Below, one piece after another: positions 1 through 9,334 of a stretch of DNA of 64,000 nucleotides. The stretch comes from Fen-330 sp050008465 (GTDB taxonomy: Bacteria > Acidobacteriota > Terriglobia > Bryobacterales > Bryobacteraceae), in contig JBEKMO010000014.1 of the NCBI GenBank assembly GCA_050008465.1, positions 11,962 through 75,961 of the forward strand, written 5' to 3'. Position numbers and translations under genes: made by a program. How positions within the stretch are numbered: the first letter of the stretch is position 1; each line of letters starts with the position of its first letter. The notes below the pieces were generated by a model. That model was given only the letters and a program-made list of their open reading frames with translations, was not told the DNA's origin and searched no databases.

Positions 1-1074
1 GGCAAGCTGGGGGCCGGAGCGCAGGCGCAGGACCGCTTGGGCCAACTGGTCCACCGATCCTGGCTTCACCAGCAGGAAGTGCTCGCCGTCGCGGCCGAGC
101 TCGCGAACCACAGGGAGGTCGCTCGAAATCACGGGCGTTCCGGCGGCCATGCTCTCGAGGATCTTCAGCGGGCAGCAGCCTTGGACCACGTTGCGGTCGT
201 TGATGCCCAGCGGGGCCAGTACGGCGTCCGATTGATGGAGATGCTGGAGAAGCTCGGGCTGGCTCACGGGCGGGAGCACCTGGAGCCGGCCGCCGACGCC
301 GAGCTTGGCCGCCAGATCGAGCAGCGCGCCGATCCTGCGCCGGCTGCCCGCTCCGATAATGGCGAGAACGGCGGGGGCCTGCTGGCAGACCTGGGTGAGC
401 GCGCGGATGGTGAGGTCCACTCCTTGCCAGGGCGCCAGCGTGCCGAAGTATAGCAGACGGAAGCAGTCGTTCCGGCGCGGGGGCGGGTGAAAGCAGAAGA
501 CGCGCAAGTCGACGCCGTTGGGGATGACGGCGATCTTCTCAGGCGGAACACCGCGCTGGGAAGCCAGGTAGTGCGCGGTGACACTGCTGGGGGTCACGAT
601 GAGGCTAGCGGCGTTCAGGCAGGCCTGCTCCTGGGAGAGCAGCTTGACGTTGAGCTCGCGATCGTCGGCGGCGCGCGGGTAGTGATACTTCAACTCGATG
701 GAGGGCAGCCCGTTGACCTCGAAGACCAACCGCGGCGCGGGAGCGAGGCGGAGGAGCGGCAGCCCCTCGAAGATGGAGCGGAACTGAATCGCCTGGAAGC
801 GGCGAGGATGGAGCCAGCGCTCGAGAGCCCGGCGAAAGCAGAGCACCCGGTCGATGAGGCTGGGGCCGGTGGCGGGCAGCGCGGTGTGGAGAACACCGGG
901 CCAGCGCTCGACCGGCGGAATCGCTTCGCGGCCCGGAGCGGCGGTTACCAGGTCGAGGCCGCCAAATGCCTCGGCGAGGAAGCGGGCGAAGGCCTCGATA
1001 TGGGTGGCGGCGCCCTTGGGAGCGGGCACGACGTCGAAGGAGAGGTAGGCGGTCCGAAAATCCGCTTGCGTCAT
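1..1074 (-). CDS. Glycosyltransferase family 4-type protein, C-terminus cut by window edge
   Basis: The minus strand is open from an ATG at 1074 to base 1 (358 codons) and runs off the left edge. The start reads MTQADFRTAYLSFDVVPAPK and leads into a GT-B N-terminal domain with a GAATHIEAFARFLAE glycine/histidine loop. The C-terminal half holds PNGVDLRVF, then LLYFGTLAPWQGVDL, then ILESMAAGTPVISSDLPVVREL, the usual nucleotide-sugar-binding E-x7-E region of GT1/GT4 enzymes. The protein therefore probably transfers a sugar from an activated donor in surface polysaccharide or glycolipid synthesis; donor and acceptor cannot be read. It is divergent from the gene starting at 1107, with only about 32 bases between. 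Confidence 0.85.
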   Translation of the reverse strand, partial: MTQADFRTAYLSFDVVPAPKGAATHIEAFARFLAEAFGGLDLVTAAPGREAIPPVERWPGVLHTALPATGPSLIDRVLCFRRALERWLHPRRFQAIQFRSIFEGLPLLRLAPAPRLVFEVNGLPSIELKYHYPRAADDRELNVKLLSQEQACLNAASLIVTPSSVTAHYLASQRGVPPEKIAVIPNGVDLRVFCFHPPPRRNDCFRLLYFGTLAPWQGVDLTIRALTQVCQQAPAVLAIIGAGSRRRIGALLDLAAKLGVGGRLQVLPPVSQPELLQHLHQSDAVLAPLGINDRNVVQGCCPLKILESMAAGTPVISSDLPVVRELGRDGEHFLLVKPGSVDQLAQAVLRLRSGPQLA

Positions 1075-1106
1075 GGGTGCCGTTAGCTTAAGATAGCCGG
1101 GAACAG

Positions 1107-1958
1107 GTGGCTATGGCTATTGACGCGGAGAAGTTGCGGACTGGCGGTGTCTATGAAGCCCAGGCGCCGCTCGAGTCGGTGCTGGCCGATGCCGGAGACA
1201 TCGACAAGGCGGAACAGCAGTTCGCTCGGGTTCGCAAGAGGAAGCTCCGGCAGGGATTCCTGAGCCTGGGCGTGGGTGTGCTCGGGGTAGTGCTGGCGGT
1301 GTTCGCCGAGCCCCTCAGCCTCGTGGGCGTGCTCCTGCTGATCGCGGGAATCGTCTTGGCAGTACTTCTGTGGGTTTCCGCGTACCGATACGGGCGGAAC
1401 CTCAAGACCTACCGATGGCGCTTTGAGCTGCTGGGGCGACTGGGCGCGAGCCTGCAACAAGACAGCGACCCGAAGGTTCCGGTCACGGTTTCGTTGGGGC
1501 TGAAGGACCGGGGACGGTTCCTCAAGGAAGAGGTCTGGCCGGAACGAAAACGCGGCAAGCAGCGATATTCCGAGGATGACTGGCTGTCCATCGAGGGCCG
1601 GTTCCTGGACGGCACGCAGTTTACGGAAACCATCCAGGAGCTGATTCGAAAGCGGACGTACGTGAATCCGCGGGGCAAGAGCAAGGTGAAATACCGGTCA
1701 CGGCATTTCATCAGCGTGCGGCTGTCCTGTCCCAAAGACCTGTACGGAGAACTGCGGCCCTTGGAAGAGGGACTGAAGAAGACCCTGCGTCTGCCGGCCT
1801 CGGCGACGGTTCGCGGGCTGAAGGTGGGAGGGAAGGCGGTCTTTCTGAAAGTCCGGGTGGACCAGGCTGCCGACCTTCCCCAGGCGAATGCGATGATGTA
1901 CCTTGGCCTCTACCGGGCGCTGAATCTCGCGCGCCAACTGCAAGGGCGGCAAAAATGA
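1107..1958 (+). CDS. Hypothetical membrane protein with two transmembrane segments
   Basis: This 283-residue protein has a GTG start at 1107, with an ATG six bases later as an equal alternative. I do not recognise the family. Residues about 48-95 form two hydrophobic helices (FLSLGVGVLGVVLAVFA and VGVLLLIAGIVLAVLLWVSA) followed by basic YRYGRNLKTYRWR. The roughly 185-residue tail is soluble, mixed alpha/beta and rich in Lys and Arg. The short N-terminus and the tail are probably cytoplasmic. The stop overlaps the next start by four bases (ATGA), so it is translationally coupled to the Cys-rich protein at 1955 and the glycosyltransferase at 2245. Confidence 0.75.
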   Translation: MAMAIDAEKLRTGGVYEAQAPLESVLADAGDIDKAEQQFARVRKRKLRQGFLSLGVGVLGVVLAVFAEPLSLVGVLLLIAGIVLAVLLWVSAYRYGRNLKTYRWRFELLGRLGASLQQDSDPKVPVTVSLGLKDRGRFLKEEVWPERKRGKQRYSEDDWLSIEGRFLDGTQFTETIQELIRKRTYVNPRGKSKVKYRSRHFISVRLSCPKDLYGELRPLEEGLKKTLRLPASATVRGLKVGGKAVFLKVRVDQAADLPQANAMMYLGLYRALNLARQLQGRQK

Positions 1959-2242
1959 CCCCATCGGATTGGACGTGCCCGCGGCGAATCGGCTTCCTGT
2001 TCCCGCATCCCTGCGGGAGGACGTCTCCCATCGGCTGCCCGGAGTGCCAGAACGGGCAGATCGAGGATCCCTACGCGCAGAGGACGGACCGGGAGGGCTA
2101 CGACAACTACGGCGATTACGATTCCGCTGACTGGCCCGGCGCTGCCGGCGCTGCCGGCGCGCCGCTGGATTTCACCGAGGCCGATGGGGAGAACCTGGTG
2201 AAGCCGGAAGAAGAGTTCGAGGGCGATTTGACGGCGAGCTGA
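1955..2242 (+). CDS. Small Cys-rich protein with acidic Tyr/Asp tail
   Basis: This 95-residue protein overlaps the upstream stop by four bases and ends two bases before the next start. The first 32 residues hold four cysteines in the pattern WTCP..RIGFLFPHPCGR..PIGCPEC, which looks like a zinc ribbon or other metal-binding knuckle. The rest is acidic with a Tyr/Asp/Gly stretch (GYDNYGDYDSADW) and a short GCTGCCGGC repeat coding Gly-Ala-Ala. I cannot name a family. The coupling suggests it works with the membrane protein and the glycosyltransferase, for example as a metal-binding adaptor, but that is inference. Confidence 0.65.
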   Translation: MTPSDWTCPRRIGFLFPHPCGRTSPIGCPECQNGQIEDPYAQRTDREGYDNYGDYDSADWPGAAGAAGAPLDFTEADGENLVKPEEEFEGDLTAS

Positions 2243-2244
2243 CC

Positions 2245-3234
2245 GTGGGCAGCCGCTCCTCGGGTCTCTGGCTCATTTATGCGCTGGGCGGCGGCTGGGG
2301 ACACCTGACGCGGGCCGCGGCGCTGGCCCGGGTTGCCCGCGGGCCGGTTCGCATCCTTACCAACAGCCCTTATGCGGGGGAGGTGCGCGCCCGGTTGCCG
2401 GATCTGGATATCGTGGCGGTGAACCCCGAGCTGCCCGTGGCACGCGCACGGGAAGAAGCCGTGCGGCAGGTGAGAGCTTCCAACGCGGCTTGCCTGATCG
2501 TGGACACGTTTCCTCGCGGTCTGGGCGGGGAACTGGCTTCGCTGTTGCCGGCTTTGGGGGCCGTGAGGGTGCTGATTCATCGCGACCTGAATCCCGAGTA
2601 CGTGCGCGGGAAAGCGCTGGACGAGTTTGTGCGCTCCAGCTTCGACGTGGTGATCCGACCCGGCCCGGCTGAAGCCGCACCGTTGGCCGGGTTGCCGCGG
2701 GTGAGAACGACGGCGCCGTGGTTGATTCGCTCGGCCCAGGAACTGCCGTCGAGGGAAGCTGCGCGCCGCCTGCTGGGCGTGGAAGAACGGCAGTGCGTGC
2801 TGGTCTCGGCGGCGGGGAACCGCGATGAGCAGGAGTGGTACGGGAGCATCGCGCGGGCGCTGATTGCGGGGCTCGAGGGCGTCGGGGTTCGTTGCGTTGC
2901 ACCGGCTCGCCCGCCGGGCTGTCCAGGCGAGGCCTGGCTGTGCTGTTGGCCGGCGATGGACCTGCTGCCGGGTGTTGACGTGGTGGTTGGCGGCGCGGGC
3001 TACAACACGGTGAACGAGTGCGCGGCGTGCGGCGTGCCGCTGGTGGCGCGCGCCTGGCCGCGCAAGTACGATCGGCAGGCACTTAGAGCGGGACAAGCAG
3101 AAGCCTGCGTCACCAGCCCTGACGAGGCGGTGGTGGCGGTGAGAACGTGCCTGGGGAGGCCGGGCCGGTCCGAGACCCGCCGGGACTTCTCGAACGGCGT
3201 CCAGGAGGCGGTGGAGATTCTGGAGAGCGTTTAG
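2245..3234 (+). CDS. MurG-like glycosyltransferase
   Basis: This 329-residue protein has a GTG start two bases after the upstream stop. The N-terminus WLIYALGGGWGHLTRAAALA carries the GGxGH loop of MurG and other UDP-sugar GT-B enzymes. Near the C-terminus VDVVVGGAGYNTVNECAACGVPLVARAW matches the GG.G..T..E....G.P acceptor/donor site of this fold. It is shorter than MurG (about 355) and sits outside a cell-division cluster, so it is more likely a specialised transferase than the peptidoglycan enzyme. The donor is unknown. It is the last gene of a three-gene overlapping run. Confidence 0.75.
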   Translation: MGSRSSGLWLIYALGGGWGHLTRAAALARVARGPVRILTNSPYAGEVRARLPDLDIVAVNPELPVARAREEAVRQVRASNAACLIVDTFPRGLGGELASLLPALGAVRVLIHRDLNPEYVRGKALDEFVRSSFDVVIRPGPAEAAPLAGLPRVRTTAPWLIRSAQELPSREAARRLLGVEERQCVLVSAAGNRDEQEWYGSIARALIAGLEGVGVRCVAPARPPGCPGEAWLCCWPAMDLLPGVDVVVGGAGYNTVNECAACGVPLVARAWPRKYDRQALRAGQAEACVTSPDEAVVAVRTCLGRPGRSETRRDFSNGVQEAVEILESV

Positions 3235-3304
3235 GCGGCACTTTTACACAGCCTTACGAACTTTTCCGCGCCAGCGGTGTTTCTACTAGTGGAAGGAGAG
3301 CGCA

Positions 3305-3757
3305 ATGAAACTTCGAAGACTGTGCGGGATTACGGTGCTGGGCGCCCTGGCTGGAGGCATGTTGCTGGCGCAGGGGCCGGGACCGAGAGGGCGAGGGATG
3401 GCCATGCGCGGCCATGCCTCCCAGGAGTTGTTGGCGGGCTACCTGGGTCTGACGGACGCGCAAAAGGCGCAGGCGAAGACCATTTTCGATAACGCCAAGA
3501 CGGCAGCCCAGCCGATCCGCAGCCAGATGCAGCAGGCCCGGGCCACTCTGAGTGCCGCGATCAAGGCGGGACAGGCCGTGGATGCACCGGCGGCTGCCGT
3601 TGGGAACCTGTTCGGGCAGTTGACCGCTATTCAGGCCAAGGCGCGGGTGCAATTCCGGGGCATACTGACTCCGGAGCAGTTGGCGAAGCTGGACCAGTTT
3701 CAGGCCCGCGTGCGGAACCGGGCCGGCCAGAAGGCCGCAGCGGCGGACACGCCGTAG
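3305..3757 (+). CDS. Spy/CpxP-family periplasmic protein
   Basis: This 150-residue protein has a clear signal peptide (MKLRRLCGITVLGALAGGMLLAQG) preceded by GGAAGGAG eight bases upstream. The mature part is helical and repeats the LTxxQ motif of the Spy/CpxP/ZraP group: LGLTDAQKAQ near residue 48 and ILTPEQLAKL near residue 120. Members are small periplasmic chaperones or metal and envelope-stress sensors. The basic GPRGRG stretch after cleavage is typical of acidobacterial members. The next gene is convergent. Confidence 0.8.
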   Translation: MKLRRLCGITVLGALAGGMLLAQGPGPRGRGMAMRGHASQELLAGYLGLTDAQKAQAKTIFDNAKTAAQPIRSQMQQARATLSAAIKAGQAVDAPAAAVGNLFGQLTAIQAKARVQFRGILTPEQLAKLDQFQARVRNRAGQKAAAADTP

Positions 3758-3778
3758 AAAGGCCGGGGTGGCGCGACC

Positions 3779-3800
3779 GGGGACAGCCTGAGCCGTCCCC
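3779..3800. repeat. Short hairpin between convergent genes
   Basis: GGGGAC at 3779 pairs with GTCCCC ending at 3800, with the related sequence AGCCTGAGCC between. It lies between the ends of the Spy-like gene and the permease gene, where it could serve as a two-way terminator. There is no T-run. The same GGGGACAG start recurs near 52190 and 39294, so it also belongs with the dispersed repeats. Confidence 0.45.
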
Positions 3801-3831
3801 ACAGCGGACGGCCGAGGCAGTCCCTCGGTTG

Positions 3832-5085
3832 CTATTCGTAGCGGAGGGCTTCGACGGGGTCGAGGCGGGCGGCCTTGACGGCCGGCCAGGTGCCGAAGAA
3901 GAGCCCGATGGCCACCGAGACTCCGAGACCGGTGAGAACGGCCCAGAGCGGAACTTCGGAGGGCAGGGAAGGCACCAGGGCTCCCACCAGCATGGTCATC
4001 AGAACGGCGAACACGATCCCCAGAAATCCGCCCGCTCCGGTGAGGGCCATGGCTTCCATCAGGAACTGGGTCACGATGTCGATGCGCCGCGCGCCGATGG
4101 CCTTCCGGACGCCGATCTCGCGGGTGCGCTCGGTGACGCTCACCAACATGATGTTCATGACGCCGATGCCGCCCACCAGCAGGCCGAGCCCGGAAATGGC
4201 GATGGATACCATCACAATCAGGCCGGTGACGCTGTCGAACTGCTTGATGATCTGGTCGGGGGTCGAGAGGCTGAAATCATCGGGATCGCCGGCCGGAGTG
4301 TGACGTACCTTGCGCAGGATTCCTTCGATCTCCTCGTAGGCCTGCTGGCGGAGGCCGGGCCGGGCCTTGGCGGAGATCATGTAGCGGTCCAGTTGCGGGT
4401 AGCGCAACTGGGCGGTGCGCAAGGGCAGGGTGATCTGGCTGTCGACGCCGTTCTCGCCGAAGAACCCGCCCTTGGCCTTGGCGAAGACTCCCAGGACGGT
4501 ATACTCGGCTCCGTCCACCTGGACGGTGCGACCTACGGCGCGCCCGTCCGGGAATAGCGCCTCGGCGATTTTGAAACCCAGCAGGGCCACACGCGCGGCG
4601 CGGCGTTCCTCCTCGTGGGTGAAGAGGCGGCCGGCGGCCATATCGCGCGGGATCATGGCGAAAGCGTTGGGGTGGTCGCCCACCACGATGATCTGGTCCG
4701 AATCCGCCCCGGGCACTTTGGCCACCAGCGGCTTGCCACCCATCACGGAGGGCACAAATAACGCCACCGTGGTCTGCTCGACCGAGGGGCAGAGCCGGCT
4801 GATGATGTCGGCATACTCGACGCGAATCGCTTTGCGGCGTTGCTCCTTCGGGGGAACGTAGGGGTTGTTGGGGTCGCCGGTGGTCTTCGACAGGAAGATG
4901 TTGTCAGGCCCGAGTTCCTGGAAGAACACCACGATGCCCTGGCGAAGGCCGGTCAGCAGGGAACTCACGGTGACCACCGTGGTGATGCCGATGACGATTC
5001 CCAGCACAGTGAGGAGCGAACGGAAACGGTGCGACCAGACCGCGGAGAGCGCCATGCCGACGTTTTCACCCCAGGTGATCTTCAT
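3832..5085 (-). CDS. MacB/FtsX-family ABC transporter permease
   Basis: This 417-residue protein starts at ATG 5085, four bases after the stop of the upstream permease and after CGGAGCG; a further upstream start at 5121 would overlap it. One N-terminal membrane helix (HRFRSLLTVLGIVIGITTVVTV) is followed by a periplasmic MacB-PCD domain of about 230 residues. Three C-terminal helices come next, with the FtsX motif GVMNIMLVSVTERTREIGVRKAIGAR between the first two. MacB-type permeases act as mechanotransmission pumps for toxins, lipoproteins or signals. No ATPase or membrane-fusion gene is adjacent, so the ATP-binding partner must lie elsewhere. Confidence 0.9.
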   Translation of the reverse strand: MKITWGENVGMALSAVWSHRFRSLLTVLGIVIGITTVVTVSSLLTGLRQGIVVFFQELGPDNIFLSKTTGDPNNPYVPPKEQRRKAIRVEYADIISRLCPSVEQTTVALFVPSVMGGKPLVAKVPGADSDQIIVVGDHPNAFAMIPRDMAAGRLFTHEEERRAARVALLGFKIAEALFPDGRAVGRTVQVDGAEYTVLGVFAKAKGGFFGENGVDSQITLPLRTAQLRYPQLDRYMISAKARPGLRQQAYEEIEGILRKVRHTPAGDPDDFSLSTPDQIIKQFDSVTGLIVMVSIAISGLGLLVGGIGVMNIMLVSVTERTREIGVRKAIGARRIDIVTQFLMEAMALTGAGGFLGIVFAVLMTMLVGALVPSLPSEVPLWAVLTGLGVSVAIGLFFGTWPAVKAARLDPVEALRYE

Positions 5086-5089
5086 GAGG

Positions 5090-6355
<1,266 letters not shown>

Positions 6356-6464
6356 GGCCTATATTGATCGTAGAATGAACTGGCGCGCCGCACAATGGGA
6401 CAAGGCTGGAGCCCGAAGGGGAACGGCCGGGGAAGCACACCCAGCGGTGATAGCATGGGTGGCA

Positions 6465-7724
6465 ATGACCGCGAGAAGGCAATGGGTGCTGCTGGCGTTG
6501 CTGGTGGTCTCGATCGGGATCAACTACATCGATCGCAGCAACCTCTCGGTGGCGGCCACGGACCTCAGCCGCGAGCTATCGCTAGGCCCCGGCGATCTGG
6601 GCCGCTTGCTGAGCGCGTTCTTCTGGAGTTACGCCGTGTTTCTGTTGGGGGCCGCGTGGCTGGTGGGACGTTGTAATGTGTACCTGGTTTACGGTCTGGC
6701 GTTCGTTGTGTGGTCGGCGGCCACGGCGCTGATGGGGTTTGCGCACAGCCTGAGCGGGCTGTTTGCGCTGCGGCTGGTGCTGGGCATGGGCGAGTCGATG
6801 GCCTATCCGGCGTATTCGAGGATGATCGCCTGCGACTTTCCCGCGCGCCACCGCGGCCTGGCCAACTCGGCGATCGACGCGGGCGCGAAGGCGGGGCCGG
6901 CGCTGGGGACGCTGGTTGGCGGGCTGATCGTGGCGCGACTGGGCTGGCGATACCTGTTCTACTTCCTGGGGTTCGGCGCCATGCTCTGGCTGGCGCCCTG
7001 GTTTGCGATGATTCCGCGGGGGCAGCGCGCGACGGAGGCGGCGACGCTCGAGCCCGCCGGACCTTCATTCTGGGAGATTGCGAAGAAGCGGGATTTCTGG
7101 GGAACCGTGGTGGCGTTGTTCTGCGGAAACTACGCCTGGTATTTCATCCTGACGTGGCTGCCTGCCTACCTGGAGACGGAGCGCCACTTCTCGAAGACGA
7201 TGATGGCGGTCTACGGTTCCATCCCGTACTGGGGAATCGCGATCGCCTCGATTACGAGCGGCTGGTTCTCGGACCGGCTGATCGAGCGCGGCGGTTCGGC
7301 GGTGCGCGTGCGGAAGACGCTGGCCGCGAGCGGCCTGCTGCTGGCAACCCTGGTGTTGCCGGCGAATCTGCTGACGAACCAGGTGGCGGCGATGGCGCTG
7401 ATGACGGCCGGGTGCCTGGCCTATGGGCTGTTCTCGTCGAACTGCTGGGCCATCACGCAAACGCTGGGGGGCCCGTCGGCGGCGGGCAAGTGGACCGGGA
7501 TGCAAAACTGCCTGGGCAACCTCGCGGGCATCGCAGCGCCATGGCTCACCGGACTGATCGTCGAGAAGACGGGCCAGTTCTTCCTGGCGTTCGTGGCCGT
7601 GTGCGTGTGCCTGGTGATCGGCGCGTGCTCGTACCTGTTCGTGGTGGGAAACGCGGCGCCGATCGAATGGGGGGCGGAAGCCAGACGAAATAGAGGTCTG
7701 CTATACTCGGGAGGCAATCACTGA
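6465..7724 (+). CDS. MFS transporter, anion:cation symporter-like
   Basis: The likely product is 419 residues from ATG 6465 (MTARRQWVLLALLVV). A longer reading from 6342 would add a charged, non-conserved leader overlapping the divergent permease gene. Twelve hydrophobic segments are visible. INYIDRSNLSVAATDLSREL and SAFFWSYAVFLLGAAWLVGR resemble the first two helices of sugar-acid/phthalate-type ACS-family symporters. A central cytoplasmic loop (RGQRATEAATLEP) splits the two halves. Substrate is probably a small organic anion such as a hexuronate, but this is family-level only. The region 6397-6414 upstream contains a partial copy of the dispersed palindrome. Confidence 0.82.
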   Translation: MTARRQWVLLALLVVSIGINYIDRSNLSVAATDLSRELSLGPGDLGRLLSAFFWSYAVFLLGAAWLVGRCNVYLVYGLAFVVWSAATALMGFAHSLSGLFALRLVLGMGESMAYPAYSRMIACDFPARHRGLANSAIDAGAKAGPALGTLVGGLIVARLGWRYLFYFLGFGAMLWLAPWFAMIPRGQRATEAATLEPAGPSFWEIAKKRDFWGTVVALFCGNYAWYFILTWLPAYLETERHFSKTMMAVYGSIPYWGIAIASITSGWFSDRLIERGGSAVRVRKTLAASGLLLATLVLPANLLTNQVAAMALMTAGCLAYGLFSSNCWAITQTLGGPSAAGKWTGMQNCLGNLAGIAAPWLTGLIVEKTGQFFLAFVAVCVCLVIGACSYLFVVGNAAPIEWGAEARRNRGLLYSGGNH

Positions 7725-7773
7725 AGTTCGAAGAACCGGCGCGCATTGGCGCGCTATCCCCTTTGGAGCAACT

Positions 7774-7986
7774 ATGGCAGGACGCGGAAGGGCGAGTTTC
7801 CAGAAGAGACAGAAAGAGCAGCTCCGGCGGGAGCGGCGGGAGCTGAAGGCGGTGCGGAAGCAGGAGCGCAAGTCGGGTCAGCCGACGGAGCCAGAGAGCC
7901 TGGAGCCGCTCACGGAACCGATCCCGGAGCCGATCACGGAGCTGATCCCGGGGCTGATCCCGGACACGAAACCCGACACGGATTGA
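7774..7986 (+). CDS. Small charged protein with Pro-Glu-Ile repeats
   Basis: This 70-residue protein is preceded by TTTGGAGCAACT. The N-terminal half is strongly basic and helical (RGRASFQKRQKEQLRRERRE), a type of short conserved start I associate with small acidobacterial proteins. The C-terminal half is an imperfect repeat of E-P-I/L-x (LTEPIPEPITELIPGLIP) from a 9-12-base DNA repeat near 7915-7965, which may vary in length. No function is known. It lies 31 bases before the pduS-like gene, so it may be cotranscribed with it. Confidence 0.6.
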   Translation: MAGRGRASFQKRQKEQLRRERRELKAVRKQERKSGQPTEPESLEPLTEPIPEPITELIPGLIPDTKPDTD

Positions 7987-8017
7987 AGAGCTGAAGCGCC
8001 GACAACAAAAAGACCCC

Positions 8018-9328
8018 ATGTTGAGCGAGAAGTTGAAGGAGTTGGGCGTGGTCGGGGCGGGCGGCGCGGGGTTCCCGACGTACGTCAAGGCGAAGTCGCA
8101 GGTGGAGTTCGTGCTGGCGAACGGGGCGGAGTGCGAGCCGCTGATCCACAAGGACGTCGAGTTGATGCAGAGCTTCCCGGCGCAGGTGGTCGCGGGGATG
8201 CACCTGATGATGAAGGCGACCGGGGCGCAGAAAGGGAAGTTCGGGATCAAGGAGAAGAACGCGGCGGCGGCCGAGGCGATTCGGGGGCAGGTGCAATCGA
8301 AGCCGATCGAGCTGGTGCTGCTGGGGGACTTCTATCCGTCGGGCGACGAATACGAACTGGTGTACAGCGCGACGGGGCGGCTGATCCCGCCGGGCGGAAT
8401 TCCGTTGCAGGTGGGCTCGGTGGTGAACAACGTCGAGACGCTGTATAACGTGGAGGCGGCGAGCGAGGGCCTTCCGGTGACGGAGAAGTTTCTGTCGGTA
8501 GTGGGGGCGGTGCGGGAGCCGAAATCGTTCTGGGCGCCGGTGGGGACGAGCTTCGGCGAGCTGATCGAGGCGGCGGGCGGTGCGACAGTGGCGGAGTTCG
8601 CCGTGTTTGTCAGCGGAATCCTGATGGGGACGCTGGCGCCGGGCCTGGATGAGGTGGTGACGAAGACGACGGCGGGGCTGATCGTGCTGCCGCGAGACCA
8701 CTACCTGCTGACGCGGAAGGGGAGAGCCGAGCAGGACATGAACCGAATCGGGAAGTCGGCCTGCGACCAGTGTAGCTATTGCACGGAGTTCTGCCCGCGG
8801 TACCTGCTGGGTTACGAGGTGATGCCGCACAAGGTGATGCGCAGCCTGGGATTCACGCTGACGGGAGCGGACAACTGGAACCAGTGGGCGCAGTTGTGCT
8901 GCTCGTGCGGGCTGTGCACCCTGTATGCGTGCCCGGAAGACCTGTTCCCGCGGGAGGCGTGCGATCAGGCGAAGGACGACCTGCGGGCGGCGGGGATCAA
9001 GTTCACGCAGAAGAAACCGCCGGTGGTGCACCCGATGAAGGACGCGCGCCGGGTTCCGTTGAGCATGTTGCGCAAGCGGCTGAAGGTCGAGGAATACGAG
9101 AGCGAGGCGCCGTTCCGCGAGACGAGAATTGAGCCGGCCCAGGTGCGGATCAAGCTGTCGCAGCACGCCGGCAAGCCGGCGCGGCCGGTGGTGGCGCGGG
9201 GCGACAAGGTGGAGAAGGGCGCCTGCATCGGGCGGGTGGATGCGGCGGAGTTGGGCGCGAATATCCACGCCAGCATCGCGGGGACGGTGGAGGCGGTGAC
9301 CGATTCGTGCATCGAGATCAAGAGGTAG
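8018..9328 (+). CDS. pduS: PduS-like flavin/iron-sulfur cobalamin reductase, RnfC-related
   Basis: This 436-residue protein has the full PduS architecture. The N-terminus LGVVGAGGAGFPTYVKAK is the RnfC/NuoF-type glycine-rich FMN/NADH fold. An SLBB-like segment (FWAPVGTSFGELIEAAGG) follows, then two clusters, CDQCSYCTEFCPRYLLG near residue 250 and CCSCGLCTLYACPEDL near residue 292. The C-terminal hammerhead/lipoyl-like domain ends GANIHASIAGTVEAVTDSCI. In propanediol microcompartments PduS passes electrons to cobalamin or the shell. The BMC-domain gene six bases downstream supports this. No diol dehydratase, aldehyde dehydrogenase or BMC-H gene is present within the window. Confidence 0.88.
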   Translation: MLSEKLKELGVVGAGGAGFPTYVKAKSQVEFVLANGAECEPLIHKDVELMQSFPAQVVAGMHLMMKATGAQKGKFGIKEKNAAAAEAIRGQVQSKPIELVLLGDFYPSGDEYELVYSATGRLIPPGGIPLQVGSVVNNVETLYNVEAASEGLPVTEKFLSVVGAVREPKSFWAPVGTSFGELIEAAGGATVAEFAVFVSGILMGTLAPGLDEVVTKTTAGLIVLPRDHYLLTRKGRAEQDMNRIGKSACDQCSYCTEFCPRYLLGYEVMPHKVMRSLGFTLTGADNWNQWAQLCCSCGLCTLYACPEDLFPREACDQAKDDLRAAGIKFTQKKPPVVHPMKDARRVPLSMLRKRLKVEEYESEAPFRETRIEPAQVRIKLSQHAGKPARPVVARGDKVEKGACIGRVDAAELGANIHASIAGTVEAVTDSCIEIKR

Positions 9329-9334
9329 GGACTG

